Source: Leptospirales bacterium (lineage in GTDB: Bacteria; Spirochaetota; Leptospiria; Leptospirales; Leptonemataceae). From it: DNA of 64,000 bases. The stretch is from assembly GCA_016788865.1 (NCBI GenBank), contig JAEUSB010000006.1, forward strand, positions 1 through 64,000, given 5' to 3'. The notes beneath the pieces were generated by a model. That model saw only the letters and a list, made by a program, of their open reading frames with translations. It did no database searches and was not told the DNA's origin. Below, one piece after another: positions 52,195-61,461 of the stretch (position 1 is the stretch's first letter; every line of letters starts with the position of its first letter). The position numbers were made by a program, and so were the translations under genes.

Positions 52195-54243
52195 ATGACT
52201 TTCCGCCCGGAGATTCAAGGGCTACGCGCCATTGCAATATTGCTGGTATTGCTTTTCCATATCTTTCCCAATCTACTGCAAGGTGGATTTGTTGGAGTGG
52301 ATGTTTTTTTTGTACTTTCCGGCTTCTTGATTACTTCGCTGTTACTCCATGAATCAGACGGGGGATCCGTGTCGCTTGTTGCTTTCTGGGCAAGGAGAAT
52401 TCGACGGTTGCTGCCCGCTGCAACATTGGTCCTTCTGGTTACACTGGCGGCTACACCACTTCTGTTACCAGAAACACAGTATCGACGAACCGGAGAGCAG
52501 GTACTCGCTTCCGCGCTGTATGCTCAAAACTGGTTGCTGGCCATGCAATCTACCGACTATCTCGCGCGCAGTGAAACGGCTACACCAGTGCAACACTTCT
52601 GGTCGCTTTCCATAGAGGAGCAGTTCTATTTTGTGTGGCCGGTTTTGTTTTACTTTGCGGTTACAGTCGCAGGGTATGGAGCAGCCAATGCCCAGGCACG
52701 GCGCAAGGCTATTGCTATAGTTTCATCAACCATTCTTATCTTCTCATTTGCGTATGCCATTGTCCGCACTACGGCGGCTGATCCTGCAGCCTACTTTGTG
52801 ACGACTGCTCGAGCATGGGAACTCGCACTCGGCGGCTTCCTTGCGACTCTACCAGCTCTACCGTCGTGGGCTCGAGTCGCGAGTTCCTGGCTTGGGTTGA
52901 CGGGTATTGCCGCGAGTGCCTACCTGTTGCGCGGAGAAACCCAGTTTCCGAATTGGACCGCTCTGCTACCAACGCTTGGCGCGGGACTGTTCTTAATTGG
53001 TGGGGCTCGCCATTGGTCACTGGCCTTCCTCAGTTCGCGGGCTGCGATGTGGATGGGCGACATCTCGTATTCACTCTACCTCTGGCATTGGCCTGTTGTC
53101 ATTCTTCTGCGATCGCACGTTGTCGAATTTCCTCAGCCCCTGGGAGGCTGCATACTTCTGTCGCTCTCTCTTCTGGTTGCGAGCCTGACGAGCGTGACGG
53201 TGGAGAAATGGTTTCGCGCGGGCAAAGAACGATCAGTCTCCTGGCCCGCATATGTACTGGGGCTTTGCCTTATTGCACTCGTTGTTAACCCTGCAGCCGG
53301 CCTCACCTATTGCTACCGTCAGGCGATAAAAGAACCTCCGCCGCAACTGAAATTGAACGATCCAGATTATCCGGGCGCGACAATACTCGATTCCGAGAAA
53401 GCCGTAATATTGCGCGAAGGAATTCCTTTGCGACCACTTCCGGGAGTGGCCCGGAATGATTGGCCACGGCTCTACAACGATGGCTGTGATCAACGTCAGT
53501 TGAGCGGCGCCCAATTTTGCGAATATGGAAATCCGCTGGGAACGACTACGGTGGTTCTTGTCGGCGATTCACACGCTGCACAATACCTGCCAACGCTTGA
53601 ACTACTGGCTGCCTACCTTGATTGGCGGCTGCGTGTGCTAACGCGTTCGGCCTGTCCTTTCAACAGCACACCCCTTCGCCGTGGCGGCATCGTACTGGAG
53701 GATTGTCAAAGGTGGAAGCAGCAGGTTTCCCGACTCCTCGAGACATCTCGGCCGGACATCATAGTAACCTCGGGAGCGATTCCGTCCATCTACAATGAAG
53801 TTTACCAGGTTGCGCCGGTTGACGAATTCAGTGCTGGATATCGATCCATCTGGCAACCCATTGCAGACGCTGGCATCCCCATCATTGTTGTGCGGGACAA
53901 TCCAAGACCGTTCATCGATGTACCCGCCTGTGCGAGCCTGAATCCAGGCAATCTACAAAAATGCGACCGGAAGCGAGCGGACGTCCTCGACCAGGCAGAT
54001 CCCATCCATCGTGCGGCCACCGGATTTCCAGGAGTTAAACTCCTGGACCTTTCGCGCTATTTTTGCCCGGGTGAATCCTGCCCGGTAGTGATAGGAAACG
54101 TTCTGGTCTACCGGGACGGAGATCACATAACAGCAAGCTATGCGACGACACTCGCCCCGGCATTTGAGAAGGTAATACTTGAATCCTTGCCAGGCAAAGG
54201 CAAGAGAACTAACGCAACTCCTCGCCAGGATGATACTCGCTGA
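52195..54243 (+). CDS. OafA/YrhL-type acyltransferase with C-terminal SGNH domain
   Basis: 682 residues. Acyltransferase-3 membrane domain (1-375, ten or so helices) with the characteristic start FRPEIQGLRAIAILLVLLFH (His 22) and GGFVGVDVFFVLSGFLIT. The periplasmic C-terminus (about 420-670) is an SGNH hydrolase-like domain with GDSHAAQYLPTLE and the late DGDHITASYA. Such fused enzymes O-acetylate surface polysaccharides, with the SGNH domain passing the acyl group to the sugar. The ATG has no close SD; AAGGA lies about 18 bp upstream. Its end overlaps the convergent acylase gene by 35 bp. It may modify cell-surface sugar. Confidence 0.92.
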   Translation: MTFRPEIQGLRAIAILLVLLFHIFPNLLQGGFVGVDVFFVLSGFLITSLLLHESDGGSVSLVAFWARRIRRLLPAATLVLLVTLAATPLLLPETQYRRTGEQVLASALYAQNWLLAMQSTDYLARSETATPVQHFWSLSIEEQFYFVWPVLFYFAVTVAGYGAANAQARRKAIAIVSSTILIFSFAYAIVRTTAADPAAYFVTTARAWELALGGFLATLPALPSWARVASSWLGLTGIAASAYLLRGETQFPNWTALLPTLGAGLFLIGGARHWSLAFLSSRAAMWMGDISYSLYLWHWPVVILLRSHVVEFPQPLGGCILLSLSLLVASLTSVTVEKWFRAGKERSVSWPAYVLGLCLIALVVNPAAGLTYCYRQAIKEPPPQLKLNDPDYPGATILDSEKAVILREGIPLRPLPGVARNDWPRLYNDGCDQRQLSGAQFCEYGNPLGTTTVVLVGDSHAAQYLPTLELLAAYLDWRLRVLTRSACPFNSTPLRRGGIVLEDCQRWKQQVSRLLETSRPDIIVTSGAIPSIYNEVYQVAPVDEFSAGYRSIWQPIADAGIPIIVVRDNPRPFIDVPACASLNPGNLQKCDRKRADVLDQADPIHRAATGFPGVKLLDLSRYFCPGESCPVVIGNVLVYRDGDHITASYATTLAPAFEKVILESLPGKGKRTNATPRQDDTR

Positions 54244-56350
54244 CCTTACGCTCATTCAACTCCTGTCTATTTCTAAGCGTTGGCTTGAGCAGACGCGAAA
54301 GGAACATAGGAGCCTGATCGTTGAAATGCGACGACTCGGGCCGCGTTGAGTTCCCGAACTGATGAATTGAGTACGATTCAACCTTTCCTGGGCGGAAGCG
54401 CGCGACAAGTACGTAAGAATCGCCAGCCGTGCCAATGAGGTGGCCATCTTTTTCAACGGAATGCGCCGCATTCATTACATCGGGGCCGCCCAGGAGTGGC
54501 ATATCGAGGGCTCCATGACGCATACGCTGCACCTGACCGAGAGGAACGTCCAGCTTAGAGAAGTTCTTCTTGAGGAAGGCAATGGCATTTCGGAAAGATT
54601 GGTTCAAGTCCGGCGCTGGCCGTTTTTCAATATCTGTTGCTTGCCAGATGGGCCTATAAGTGAGAATCGCCAGGGTTGAACCCGGCGAATCATCGCTCAT
54701 TCCATTCCAGCCTTTGATCAGCGCGAGTGCGTGTTCCTCATCCTGGTTTTCCGGTTTGAAAGAGCTTAGAAGCGGATGAATCACAAAATTGAACATGGGT
54801 CCGCTTTTAGAATAAGCCCGGTCCCATTTCATGCGAAGAAAATCCTGGAAGGAGAGCCTCGCTGTGCCTTTCAGCATTTCTACGGAACGGATAGCGCGAT
54901 TGGTCATCCGCGTTTCGATGCCAGCTGTTTCTGAGAATTTTCGAGGATCGGGATTTCCAGGGCCTGCCGTGGTTTGAAACGGGGTAGAATTGCAATTCTG
55001 GACAAATCCCGAGGGAGGATTCTCAACGATTGGCAGTTGATTAAACGGAATGTACGAATCCCAGAGAGCGGCTGACGTGTTGCCTGGCAGCACTGTGCGA
55101 TAGTTGAGGCCCGGATTTCGCTTTGGAATCAAACCGTTGTAGATATAGAATATATTCTTGGCATCGGCATAGACTGTGTTAAACATTGGTAGCCCTTGCA
55201 TACTCATGGCTTTCTTAAATTCTGCAAGGTTCTTCGCTTTGTTCATTCGATACCATTGCTCTGCTGCAAAAATCATTCGGTCGATTCCAGCGACGCGAAC
55301 CGCATAAAGGTTTCCTCCCCCCTCAAGCACCGGACCGTGAACCGATTCTAAAGTTTCCTTAGGAAATGGAAGGACGAAGAACCCGGTATCGATGCGAATC
55401 GGATCATTGCGCTTGATCAATTCCTTCCAGCCATTTTCAAAGTGATATTGACCCGGATGCGCCTTATCGGTCTCAAGCCTGTAGACGTCGACTAGATCGG
55501 GATAATTTACAGTATGCGCCCAACCCAGAAAGTCATTGTGACCGTGTAAGATTGTAGGCGCACCCGGAAAGGTCCCGCCAGTCATGTTCCAACCCTCATC
55601 CGATACAATATGTGCCTCATACCAGGCGACAGGACCCTCCCATGGTTGATGCGAATTTATGTTGAGATACGTAGAACCATCTTCTGTTCGCGACGGAGCC
55701 AGGGCATGCGAATTGGAACCAATAGGTACGTCATTGAAAGCGACAGCATTGTCCAGGGGCTGGCCCACCTTTAGATCCTCACCTGATGCAATCTTCTTCA
55801 TAGCGGCATCAGCACCAACGAAGAGGGGGATCTTATGAATGAAACCACGAGCCAGGTCCTTGCCCTCAGCCGGGAAGAATCGACCATCCGCCTCTTCCGG
55901 GTGTGTGGCCGCATAGTAACTCAGACCGGCCGCATAGCTATCGAGCAACTTCCGAAATTCAGGGCTAAGCTTTTCATAGTTTTCATCCGCGCGTTCCCGA
56001 ATTCGGAAGAGCCTCACGTAGTAGTCATTGATGATAGCCTCTTTTGATAGCACCAGCATGGCCAGTTGTCCCCTTGCAGCAACCATCCCTCCTTGAATGA
56101 ATTTGAAGTCGTCCTGGCTGTGCGCGTAAGCCAGGCCAAATGCAGCGTCAGCGTCCGTTTTGCCGTATATGTGGGGCACACCCCACTCATCGCGAACAAT
56201 GCTCACCCGTTTGGCCTGTTCAACCATAGCCGGTGTAGGTGGGGCGATCTGCCGGGTGACCCGTTTGCGAACAAAATACCATCCATAGGCCAGGAGCAAA
56301 ACTGGCACCAAATACTTGAGAACCTTAAAGATCTTACCGGTAGACGACAT
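54209..56350 (-). CDS. penicillin acylase family amidohydrolase
   Basis: 713 residues. An N-terminal membrane helix (about 12-26) anchors the enzyme to the envelope and no cleavage site is obvious. The Ntn-hydrolase fold is seen from VSIVRDEWGVPHIYGKTDAD, the autoprocessing site with new N-terminal Ser 212 (NDVPIGSNSHALAPS), EGPVAWYEAHI and the late SYSIHQFGNSTRPESSHFND. By family it should be cleaved into two chains and hydrolyse amide bonds of acylated compounds such as homoserine lactones or beta-lactam side chains. The GSNxxA core is conserved. The substrate cannot be read. Its 3' end overlaps the acyltransferase gene. Confidence 0.92.
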   Translation of the reverse strand: MSSTGKIFKVLKYLVPVLLLAYGWYFVRKRVTRQIAPPTPAMVEQAKRVSIVRDEWGVPHIYGKTDADAAFGLAYAHSQDDFKFIQGGMVAARGQLAMLVLSKEAIINDYYVRLFRIRERADENYEKLSPEFRKLLDSYAAGLSYYAATHPEEADGRFFPAEGKDLARGFIHKIPLFVGADAAMKKIASGEDLKVGQPLDNAVAFNDVPIGSNSHALAPSRTEDGSTYLNINSHQPWEGPVAWYEAHIVSDEGWNMTGGTFPGAPTILHGHNDFLGWAHTVNYPDLVDVYRLETDKAHPGQYHFENGWKELIKRNDPIRIDTGFFVLPFPKETLESVHGPVLEGGGNLYAVRVAGIDRMIFAAEQWYRMNKAKNLAEFKKAMSMQGLPMFNTVYADAKNIFYIYNGLIPKRNPGLNYRTVLPGNTSAALWDSYIPFNQLPIVENPPSGFVQNCNSTPFQTTAGPGNPDPRKFSETAGIETRMTNRAIRSVEMLKGTARLSFQDFLRMKWDRAYSKSGPMFNFVIHPLLSSFKPENQDEEHALALIKGWNGMSDDSPGSTLAILTYRPIWQATDIEKRPAPDLNQSFRNAIAFLKKNFSKLDVPLGQVQRMRHGALDMPLLGGPDVMNAAHSVEKDGHLIGTAGDSYVLVARFRPGKVESYSIHQFGNSTRPESSHFNDQAPMFLSRLLKPTLRNRQELNERKVSEYHPGEELR

Positions 56351-56475
56351 GGCTAATTCGCCCGGGTGTCCAGGGTTCTGTCAACACTTGTGCTAAATCC
56401 ATTTGCAAATGAGAATAACGTTTGCCAAGAGCCATCAGGGTTTATTCCCTGCTGGGCAGTCGGAGACAAATCAAC

Positions 56476-57288
56476 ATGAGACTCACCGGTATCCTCGCGG
56501 CAGCTTTTCTGCTATTCGTCCAATGCGCGGCGCTGCCTATCCAATCACCTTCCGGAAAGGAACGGGTTGTACTGGCGGCTCAAGAAAGCAAATGTGCTCC
56601 GGAGAACAGCTACAGGCAATGGGCCTGGATGTTCGGGGCATTCCCCATCAACAAACCCCAGCTTGCTTTTGCAAATCCGTCAAAGAGCTATCGAATAACG
56701 GAGCATTCGGGTTACGCAGACATCGCAATCGATGTCTTGCTCGGGTCCTTTACCACAGTTACCAGACGAACCATCACAGTTAACGTCTGTGAGGAGACGT
56801 TCTCGCTCGCTTCACCGGAACAGCAGGCAGCCCTTCGCGAAAAAGAAACGGCCACCGCGATTGATCAATACCTGACAGAGCCGTCAGGCATTACCCAGGA
56901 GCCAATCTTCATCATGCTCAACGGTGAAACTCGGCGGGGGAACATTCTCGAAGTTTCAGATGCACAGTTGAAAATCATGGAGCGCAAGAAAGCTGACCAG
57001 ATTGAAATCACGGAAACTGACAGGGAGAAGCGTGTGGCTAAGGTGCTGCTCCGAGACGGCACCACTGTCGTTGGGGAAGTCCTTGACCAGTCGCCGGTTT
57101 CCATGACCGTGAAGACGGACCGGGGCACTGTAACCATAGTTAAAGCAAAAGTTCGCCGGATTTCTTACACAACGGTAGCCGACATCAAGAAAGAAGCCAA
57201 GGAAACCCGTAAGGAAGTCCTCGAGCCGGCCACGCTTGAGCGTAAAGAGATTCAACGGATCATCCTGGCCTCGGAAGTCTCGAAATAG
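56476..57288 (+). CDS. lipoprotein with LSm-like barrels at the C-terminus
   Basis: 270 residues from ATG 56476 (GGAG 11 bp upstream), signal MRLTGILAAAFLLFVQC with lipobox FVQC. The N-terminal mature part (30-130) has paired Cys and a strongly aromatic strand (QWAWMFGAFPINKP); the C-terminal part (155-235) reads as two beta-barrel-like repeats, IFIMLNGETRRGNILEVSDA and VLLRDGTTVVGEVLDQSPVS, similar in rhythm to Sm/YrdC-like small barrels. Function is unknown. It is preceded by the divergent acylase gene and followed, 126 bp later, by another lipoprotein. Confidence 0.72.
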   Translation: MRLTGILAAAFLLFVQCAALPIQSPSGKERVVLAAQESKCAPENSYRQWAWMFGAFPINKPQLAFANPSKSYRITEHSGYADIAIDVLLGSFTTVTRRTITVNVCEETFSLASPEQQAALREKETATAIDQYLTEPSGITQEPIFIMLNGETRRGNILEVSDAQLKIMERKKADQIEITETDREKRVAKVLLRDGTTVVGEVLDQSPVSMTVKTDRGTVTIVKAKVRRISYTTVADIKKEAKETRKEVLEPATLERKEIQRIILASEVSK

Positions 57289-57373
57289 GCCGGTGGCACT
57301 GATGACTGAGATTCTACTACAAGGGATTCCAATTCCTTCGTCCAATGATAAAAATCACGCAAATTTTGGTTGT

Positions 57374-57394
57374 GTAATACTTATTACTACGTAG
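57374..57394. promoter_or_regulatory. two adjacent palindromes upstream of Hydin-like lipoprotein
   Basis: GTAATA-CT-TATTAC (57374-57387) is followed directly by the palindrome CTACGTAG (57387-57394), 21-41 bp before the ATG and just upstream of a GGAGG site. They may form an operator or an early mRNA fold. No clear promoter hexamers accompany them. Confidence 0.3.
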
Positions 57395-57414
57395 CCTGAT
57401 CGGAGGTATTCTGT

Positions 57415-57930
57415 ATGTCTCGCCTGCTTGCAGCCTTTGTTTTTATTGCAATTCTACTCTCGTTCCATTGCCCGGCAACCGTTCCGGCTCTGAACAAGAC
57501 CGTCTTTGATAATGCCCTGGGGCTTGAGAATGAGCCGGTGGACAATCTACCGACAATTGCGGCAATTGCTGCGACGGCCGGTTCGAGCGGGGTGAGCGGG
57601 CCGCGAGTCCAGCTAAGTCAGGCCTCTGTTGACTATGGCCCTCAGGCCTGCGGTGGGGGTAATATTGTTGCCCCCATTACCATACAGAACACCGGAACCC
57701 AGAGTCTCATCCTGACCACCCCGTTCGGCTTCAGTGGAAATAGTCAAATAGTGGTAGATTTGCCCGCATCCTCCACCGTTGCTCCCGGGGGGAGCACTAC
57801 ATTCAACATCACCTTCAACACAAGCGGCGGGGCAGCGGGTGTGAAGAACGGGACTGTGACCATCATGAGCAACGCTACCAACAGCCCCGTTACAATCTCC
57901 GTTACAGCAAACCAAACGGGGTCTTGCTAA
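57415..57930 (+). CDS. lipoprotein with choice-of-anchor D (Hydin-like) Ig fold
   Basis: 171 residues: signal LLAAFVFIAILLSFHC (Cys 19, loose lipobox) and one Ig-like domain (about 65-170) with Cys pair and the ASPM-SPD-2-Hydin/choice-of-anchor-D pattern: VDYGPQACGGGNIVAPITIQ, NTGTQSLILT, VAPGGSTTFNITFN, KNGTVTIMSNATNSPVTISV. Such domains often present partners at the surface. ATG follows a strong GGAGG site. It stands alone after a 126-bp AT-rich leader with two palindromes. No catalytic residue is visible. Confidence 0.78.
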   Translation: MSRLLAAFVFIAILLSFHCPATVPALNKTVFDNALGLENEPVDNLPTIAAIAATAGSSGVSGPRVQLSQASVDYGPQACGGGNIVAPITIQNTGTQSLILTTPFGFSGNSQIVVDLPASSTVAPGGSTTFNITFNTSGGAAGVKNGTVTIMSNATNSPVTISVTANQTGSC

Positions 57931-58058
57931 GGCACTGCAGGTCATCAAGAGGATTGGCGTCCCGCGCAAAAAAGCCACCATTCGCCAGGACGCCGGCTAC
58001 AAAGGGATAGGCTTCCATTCCGGATTGCGCGCAATGCGGTTTTAATTTCTAATGTCTT

Positions 58059-58643
58059 ATGAGCAAAACACGCCTCGAAGCATTCAGCGATGCTGTAATC
58101 GCAATTATCCTTACCATTATGGTGTTGGAATTAAAGGTACCGCACGGTACTGATCTTTCTTCCCTCTCACCGCTCCTTCCGATCATGCTCAGCTACGTCT
58201 TGAGCTTTGTCCACATTGGCATCTACTGGAACAATCATCATCATATGTTGCATGTTGCAAAGAAGGTGAATGGCACCGTTCTCTGGACCAACATGCATTT
58301 GCTTTTCTGGCTATCGTTGGTTCCATTTGTCACGGGGTGGATGGGAGAAAACCACTTTGAGGCAATCCCTGTGGCGGGATACGGCTTTGTCATGCTGATG
58401 GCAGGGGTGGCCTATTACATCCTTTCGCGCAGTTTGATTGCTCATCATGGCAAGGATTCGGCCATGGCCAGGGCTTTTGGGCGAGATCTAAAGGGCATTT
58501 TCTCCGTTGTCACTTATCTTGTAGCAATTGCCCTTTGCCTGGTAAACTCCTGGATTTCACTGGGGCTATACGTCGTTGTGGCACTGTCCTGGTTTATCCC
58601 GGACAAGCGTGCAGAAAAAATCCTGAGCGAAATCACAGACTAA
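58059..58643 (+). CDS. TMEM175/DUF1211 family channel-like membrane protein
   Basis: 194 residues, six membrane helices. The first helix carries the family signature RLEAFSDAVIAIILTIMVLE, where FSD is the hallmark of TMEM175 potassium-selective channels. Bacterial forms are single six-helix units assembling as tetramers, which fits the length. YWNNHHHMLHV and FVTGWMGENHFEAIPV are further family positions. The ATG at 58059 has only a weak site. Its stop overlaps the convergent SDR stop by 4 bp. Confidence 0.92.
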   Translation: MSKTRLEAFSDAVIAIILTIMVLELKVPHGTDLSSLSPLLPIMLSYVLSFVHIGIYWNNHHHMLHVAKKVNGTVLWTNMHLLFWLSLVPFVTGWMGENHFEAIPVAGYGFVMLMAGVAYYILSRSLIAHHGKDSAMARAFGRDLKGIFSVVTYLVAIALCLVNSWISLGLYVVVALSWFIPDKRAEKILSEITD

Positions 58644-59557
58644 TTCAGTCCAGCAACGATCCGTTCGGACTCAACCCAGAGTCTTTCTGCAAGATCTGTG
58701 TCGTAAGAGATAGGACTGGATCGGGCAACATTGCAGTCAGCAAAGTATTCTCCGGATACGCCGCCTAACGTTTGATTTGTTGCCACGTAGCATTGCGTGG
58801 CCGCTCCCTGGCCTACCGACTTGAGCACGAGGGGCGAAATAATCGACATGGCACCGCGGGCGACGGCAGGAATGCTGCGACTAAGATTTGTAACGATCAC
58901 TCCGGGATGCAATGCATTGGCAGTCTTCCCCGTTCCTTTCAGGCGCCTGGCCAGGGCGCGTGCGAACAATAGATTTGCCAGCTTCGATTGCCCATAGGCC
59001 TTCCACGGATTGTACCCCTTTGCGCCCGATAGATTGTCGAACTCAATTCCAACATCTGGCGCCGACTTGTGAAGATCACTGCTCAGCATCACGACGCGAC
59101 CCGAGGCAGTCAGAGTGTCTAGAAGCCCTGTTACCAGGATAAAATGTCCAATGTGGTTTGTGAAAAACTGCAGCTCCAATCCGTGAGTGGTCTGCAGCCT
59201 GGGAAGCGCCATAATTCCTGCATTACAAATGATCCCGTCAAGGCTGACACCCTCACGCTTAACCGTATCCACACAGGCGCGCACAGAGGCAAGGCTCGAC
59301 AATTCGCATTCCAGGGGCCGCACATCACCGAAACGCGCTGTGGCTTCGCGAGCCTTTTCTGCAGTTCGCGCGGCAGCAAGAATCCGGGCGCCGCGGCTTG
59401 CCAGTACACGCGTTGTTTCAAGGCCGAGTCCGGAATTTGCTCCGGTTACAAGGTAGGTCTTGCCTTTCAGGTCCAGGCCCTCTGTGACTTCCTCCGCGGT
59501 AGAATTGTAACCAAATCCGCTCGCTCCTTTGCCCCTGATAAGCCCAACGATTGACAT
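58640..59557 (-). CDS. short-chain dehydrogenase, retinol-dehydrogenase-like
   Basis: 305 residues from ATG 59557 with a GGGAG site; the upstream open frame is not needed. Classical SDR: cofactor motif YLVTGANSGLGLETTRV, NAGIMALP, VVMLSSDLH with catalytic Ser, and Tyr-x3-Lys in AYGQSKLANLLFARAL. The length and WPWK-type segments (GYNPWKAYGQSK) resemble the retinol dehydrogenase/WW-domain-oxidoreductase group, which act on lipophilic alcohols. Substrate is unknown. It is divergent from a methyltransferase gene. Confidence 0.92.
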   Translation of the reverse strand: MSIVGLIRGKGASGFGYNSTAEEVTEGLDLKGKTYLVTGANSGLGLETTRVLASRGARILAAARTAEKAREATARFGDVRPLECELSSLASVRACVDTVKREGVSLDGIICNAGIMALPRLQTTHGLELQFFTNHIGHFILVTGLLDTLTASGRVVMLSSDLHKSAPDVGIEFDNLSGAKGYNPWKAYGQSKLANLLFARALARRLKGTGKTANALHPGVIVTNLSRSIPAVARGAMSIISPLVLKSVGQGAATQCYVATNQTLGGVSGEYFADCNVARSSPISYDTDLAERLWVESERIVAGLN

Positions 59558-59684
59558 AAATACTCCCGGAATTAACGTTATTCGCCGCGTATGATCAAAC
59601 GGCACCCCTTTGACCCGGAGACCGGTCACTCGGTTCCATAAAATGGGCCGCTTGACAGGCGTTGATGCTCGAGTTGAATTCGTC

Positions 59685-60506
59685 ATGTCCAATCCGCTTT
59701 CCGCTCCAGGGCCCTGGTCGCTCGTTGCCCAGGGGTATAAGAAATCCACTCAGCCAGTCCTTGCCGTTTATTCTGAGAAAGTAATCGAGCTGCTCGGTCC
59801 TTCTCCAGGTGACAGTGTGCTCGATGTTGCCACGGGTCCGGGAACTCTTGCGATTCTGATCGCCGGCCTTGTGAAAGACGTTGCAGCAATCGACTTTTCT
59901 GAGCAAATGATTGATGAACTGCAAACAAGCCTGCGCGATCGGAACATCACGAACATCTATCCGGCAGTGATGGATGGTCAGTCTCTTGAGTTTGAAGCAA
60001 ATCGTTTCGACATTGCAATTTCGATGTTCGGGTTAATGTTCTTTCCTGATAAACTGAAAGGTATGCGGGAAATCTTTCGGGTGCTGAAACCAGGTGGACA
60101 GGTGGCAATTTCCAGCTGGGGCCCAATCTCGGAATCGTCTATGATGCAACTCATGTTTGGCGCCATACGGGCTGCCATTCCAGAGACACCCGCGCCGGCC
60201 CAGAGTATCGCAACTCTTGAAAATCCAGATTACTTCAAAGAACAATTGGCGCTAGCGGGATTCAGTGAGATACAGGTGCATCCGTACGCACCGCCCTTCA
60301 CAATTACGGATTCAACGGAATTCTTCAACACAATGGTCGAAGGTTCGGCACCCATTCAGTTGATCCGCAGCAAGATGAATAAAACTACCTGGGATCGGAA
60401 GAGTCAGGTGATGCTCGACTATATTAAGTCGCAGCTGTCGGCGTTGCCAACACAGGTATCCTCTCAGGCGAACCTGGCGATTGCAAGAAAGCCGCCTGAC
60501 CGGTAA
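59685..60506 (+). CDS. class I SAM-dependent methyltransferase
   Basis: 273 residues from ATG 59685 (MSNPLSAPG). Motif I VLDVATGPGTLAILIA, acidic end of beta-2 in VAAIDFSEQMID, post-I FDIAISMFGLMFFPDK and motif III FRVLKPGGQVAISSWGP give a UbiE-type fold. It is closest in look to ubiquinone/menaquinone or small-molecule methyltransferases, but lacks residues that would settle the substrate. Start is uncertain: in-frame ATG 59643 would add 14 residues, and the chosen one has only a weak site. A hairpin follows the stop. Confidence 0.88.
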   Translation: MSNPLSAPGPWSLVAQGYKKSTQPVLAVYSEKVIELLGPSPGDSVLDVATGPGTLAILIAGLVKDVAAIDFSEQMIDELQTSLRDRNITNIYPAVMDGQSLEFEANRFDIAISMFGLMFFPDKLKGMREIFRVLKPGGQVAISSWGPISESSMMQLMFGAIRAAIPETPAPAQSIATLENPDYFKEQLALAGFSEIQVHPYAPPFTITDSTEFFNTMVEGSAPIQLIRSKMNKTTWDRKSQVMLDYIKSQLSALPTQVSSQANLAIARKPPDR

Positions 60507-60518
60507 TACTTCCGCTTC

Positions 60519-60559
60519 ACACCCACTGCCGCCAGCGCAAACGCCGCAGCAGTGAGTGT
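60519..60559. terminator. hairpin between convergent genes, possible bidirectional terminator
   Basis: ACACCCACTGC (60519-60529) pairs with GCAGTGAGTGT (60549-60559) with one mismatch and a 19-base GC-rich loop. It lies between the methyltransferase stop and the convergent DUF1508 stop. On the plus strand it is followed by a T-rich stretch, TTCTGCGATTATTCTTTTGC; there is no clean U-tract, so confidence is moderate. Confidence 0.45.
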
Positions 60560-60566
60560 TCTGCGA

Positions 60567-60749
60567 TTATTCTTTTGCTTCTACAACTTGCGCGGTTGCG
60601 GCTGAGCGCTTGATCGATGTGATTCCTTTCTTGCACGCCGCGAGCGATTCGTACGCTTCACCGACTGCAATCACTTCCCCATTGGAAGCCTTAAGTCTAA
60701 ACCGATGTTTGCCTGCTTTGTCTTTGTAGATTTCAAATTTTGCTGCCAT
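60567..60749 (-). CDS. DUF1508 (YegP-like) small protein
   Basis: 60 residues, one complete DUF1508 unit: FEIYKDKAGKHRFRLKASNG, VIAVGEAYESLAACKKGITS and a short variable tail. The family is small, often duplicated, and made in stress; its function is not known. ATG follows a good AGGAT site (TGCCAGGATAAC-like spacing). Convergent with the methyltransferase and followed by a hairpin. Confidence 0.93.
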   Translation of the reverse strand: MAAKFEIYKDKAGKHRFRLKASNGEVIAVGEAYESLAACKKGITSIKRSAATAQVVEAKE

Positions 60750-60870
60750 GTTATCCTGCCTTTCATTGAGCGAAAGCCATCAATCGGTCTATGTCAAGTA
60801 CAAACAAGTCATAGCCCGATTCCCCGGGTCTGCAAGAGGCAAACTACAAGGTTACACCCAGTTCCGTTCT

Positions 60871-61413
60871 TCAATGGCTGGCCTTGTACAGATTGAAAGT
60901 GGCAAGTGCCTGACCCTGGTGATGCGGCTCGTGCCAGACCATGATCTGGAAGATCTTGCGGTACTCAAACGGAAACTCTACGGGCGGCTTTGAATCCAGT
61001 CTGGACAGATCAAAGTTGCCTATGGACTTCTCAAGAGCCGCTCTTGAGTCCTTTAAATACTTCCTCACGTCTGACATTCTGGGCACACCGTCCCCGGCCG
61101 GCTTACCGCTTTCAAATTGTTTGATCCAATCGTCAGAGATTGATGTGCCATTCTGGAGCAACTTGTTCGCGAATCGATCTTCCGTGGCTGCCAGATGCAT
61201 GATCTGCCAGCCAATGGGTGCTCTTCCTGGACCGGCGCGCCATGCAAGGATCTGGTCGGCTTTCCCGGTTTTTTCCATCTCATCGAGCATCTTGTCAGTT
61301 GCCTGACGACTGAAGCCCAATTGTGCCAAAACCATGCTCTTGTACTCCGACTGGCCGCCGCAACTCAGCAACAACGCAAGGAATAAGAGGAAACTGTATC
61401 TCACATTCTTCAT
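60871..61413 (-). CDS. DinB-like lipoprotein
   Basis: 180 residues with signal VRYSFLLFLALLLSC (Cys 18). The mature part is a four-helix DinB/YfiT-type bundle: GWQIMHLAATEDRFANKLLQ with one metal-ligand His and WHEPHHQGQALATFNLY with the conserved HxxH-like pair. DinB-fold enzymes are usually cytosolic thiol-S-transferases or similar; an exported lipoprotein form is less common. The gap to the next minus-strand gene is 48 bp, so it may share a transcript with the upstream NAD(P)-binding protein. ATG has only a weak site. Confidence 0.84.
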   Translation of the reverse strand: MKNVRYSFLLFLALLLSCGGQSEYKSMVLAQLGFSRQATDKMLDEMEKTGKADQILAWRAGPGRAPIGWQIMHLAATEDRFANKLLQNGTSISDDWIKQFESGKPAGDGVPRMSDVRKYLKDSRAALEKSIGNFDLSRLDSKPPVEFPFEYRKIFQIMVWHEPHHQGQALATFNLYKASH

Positions 61414-61461
61414 ATTGCCAGGTGTTTGACTTTGCCCAGACCTGCAACCGGCTTTGTCCGG

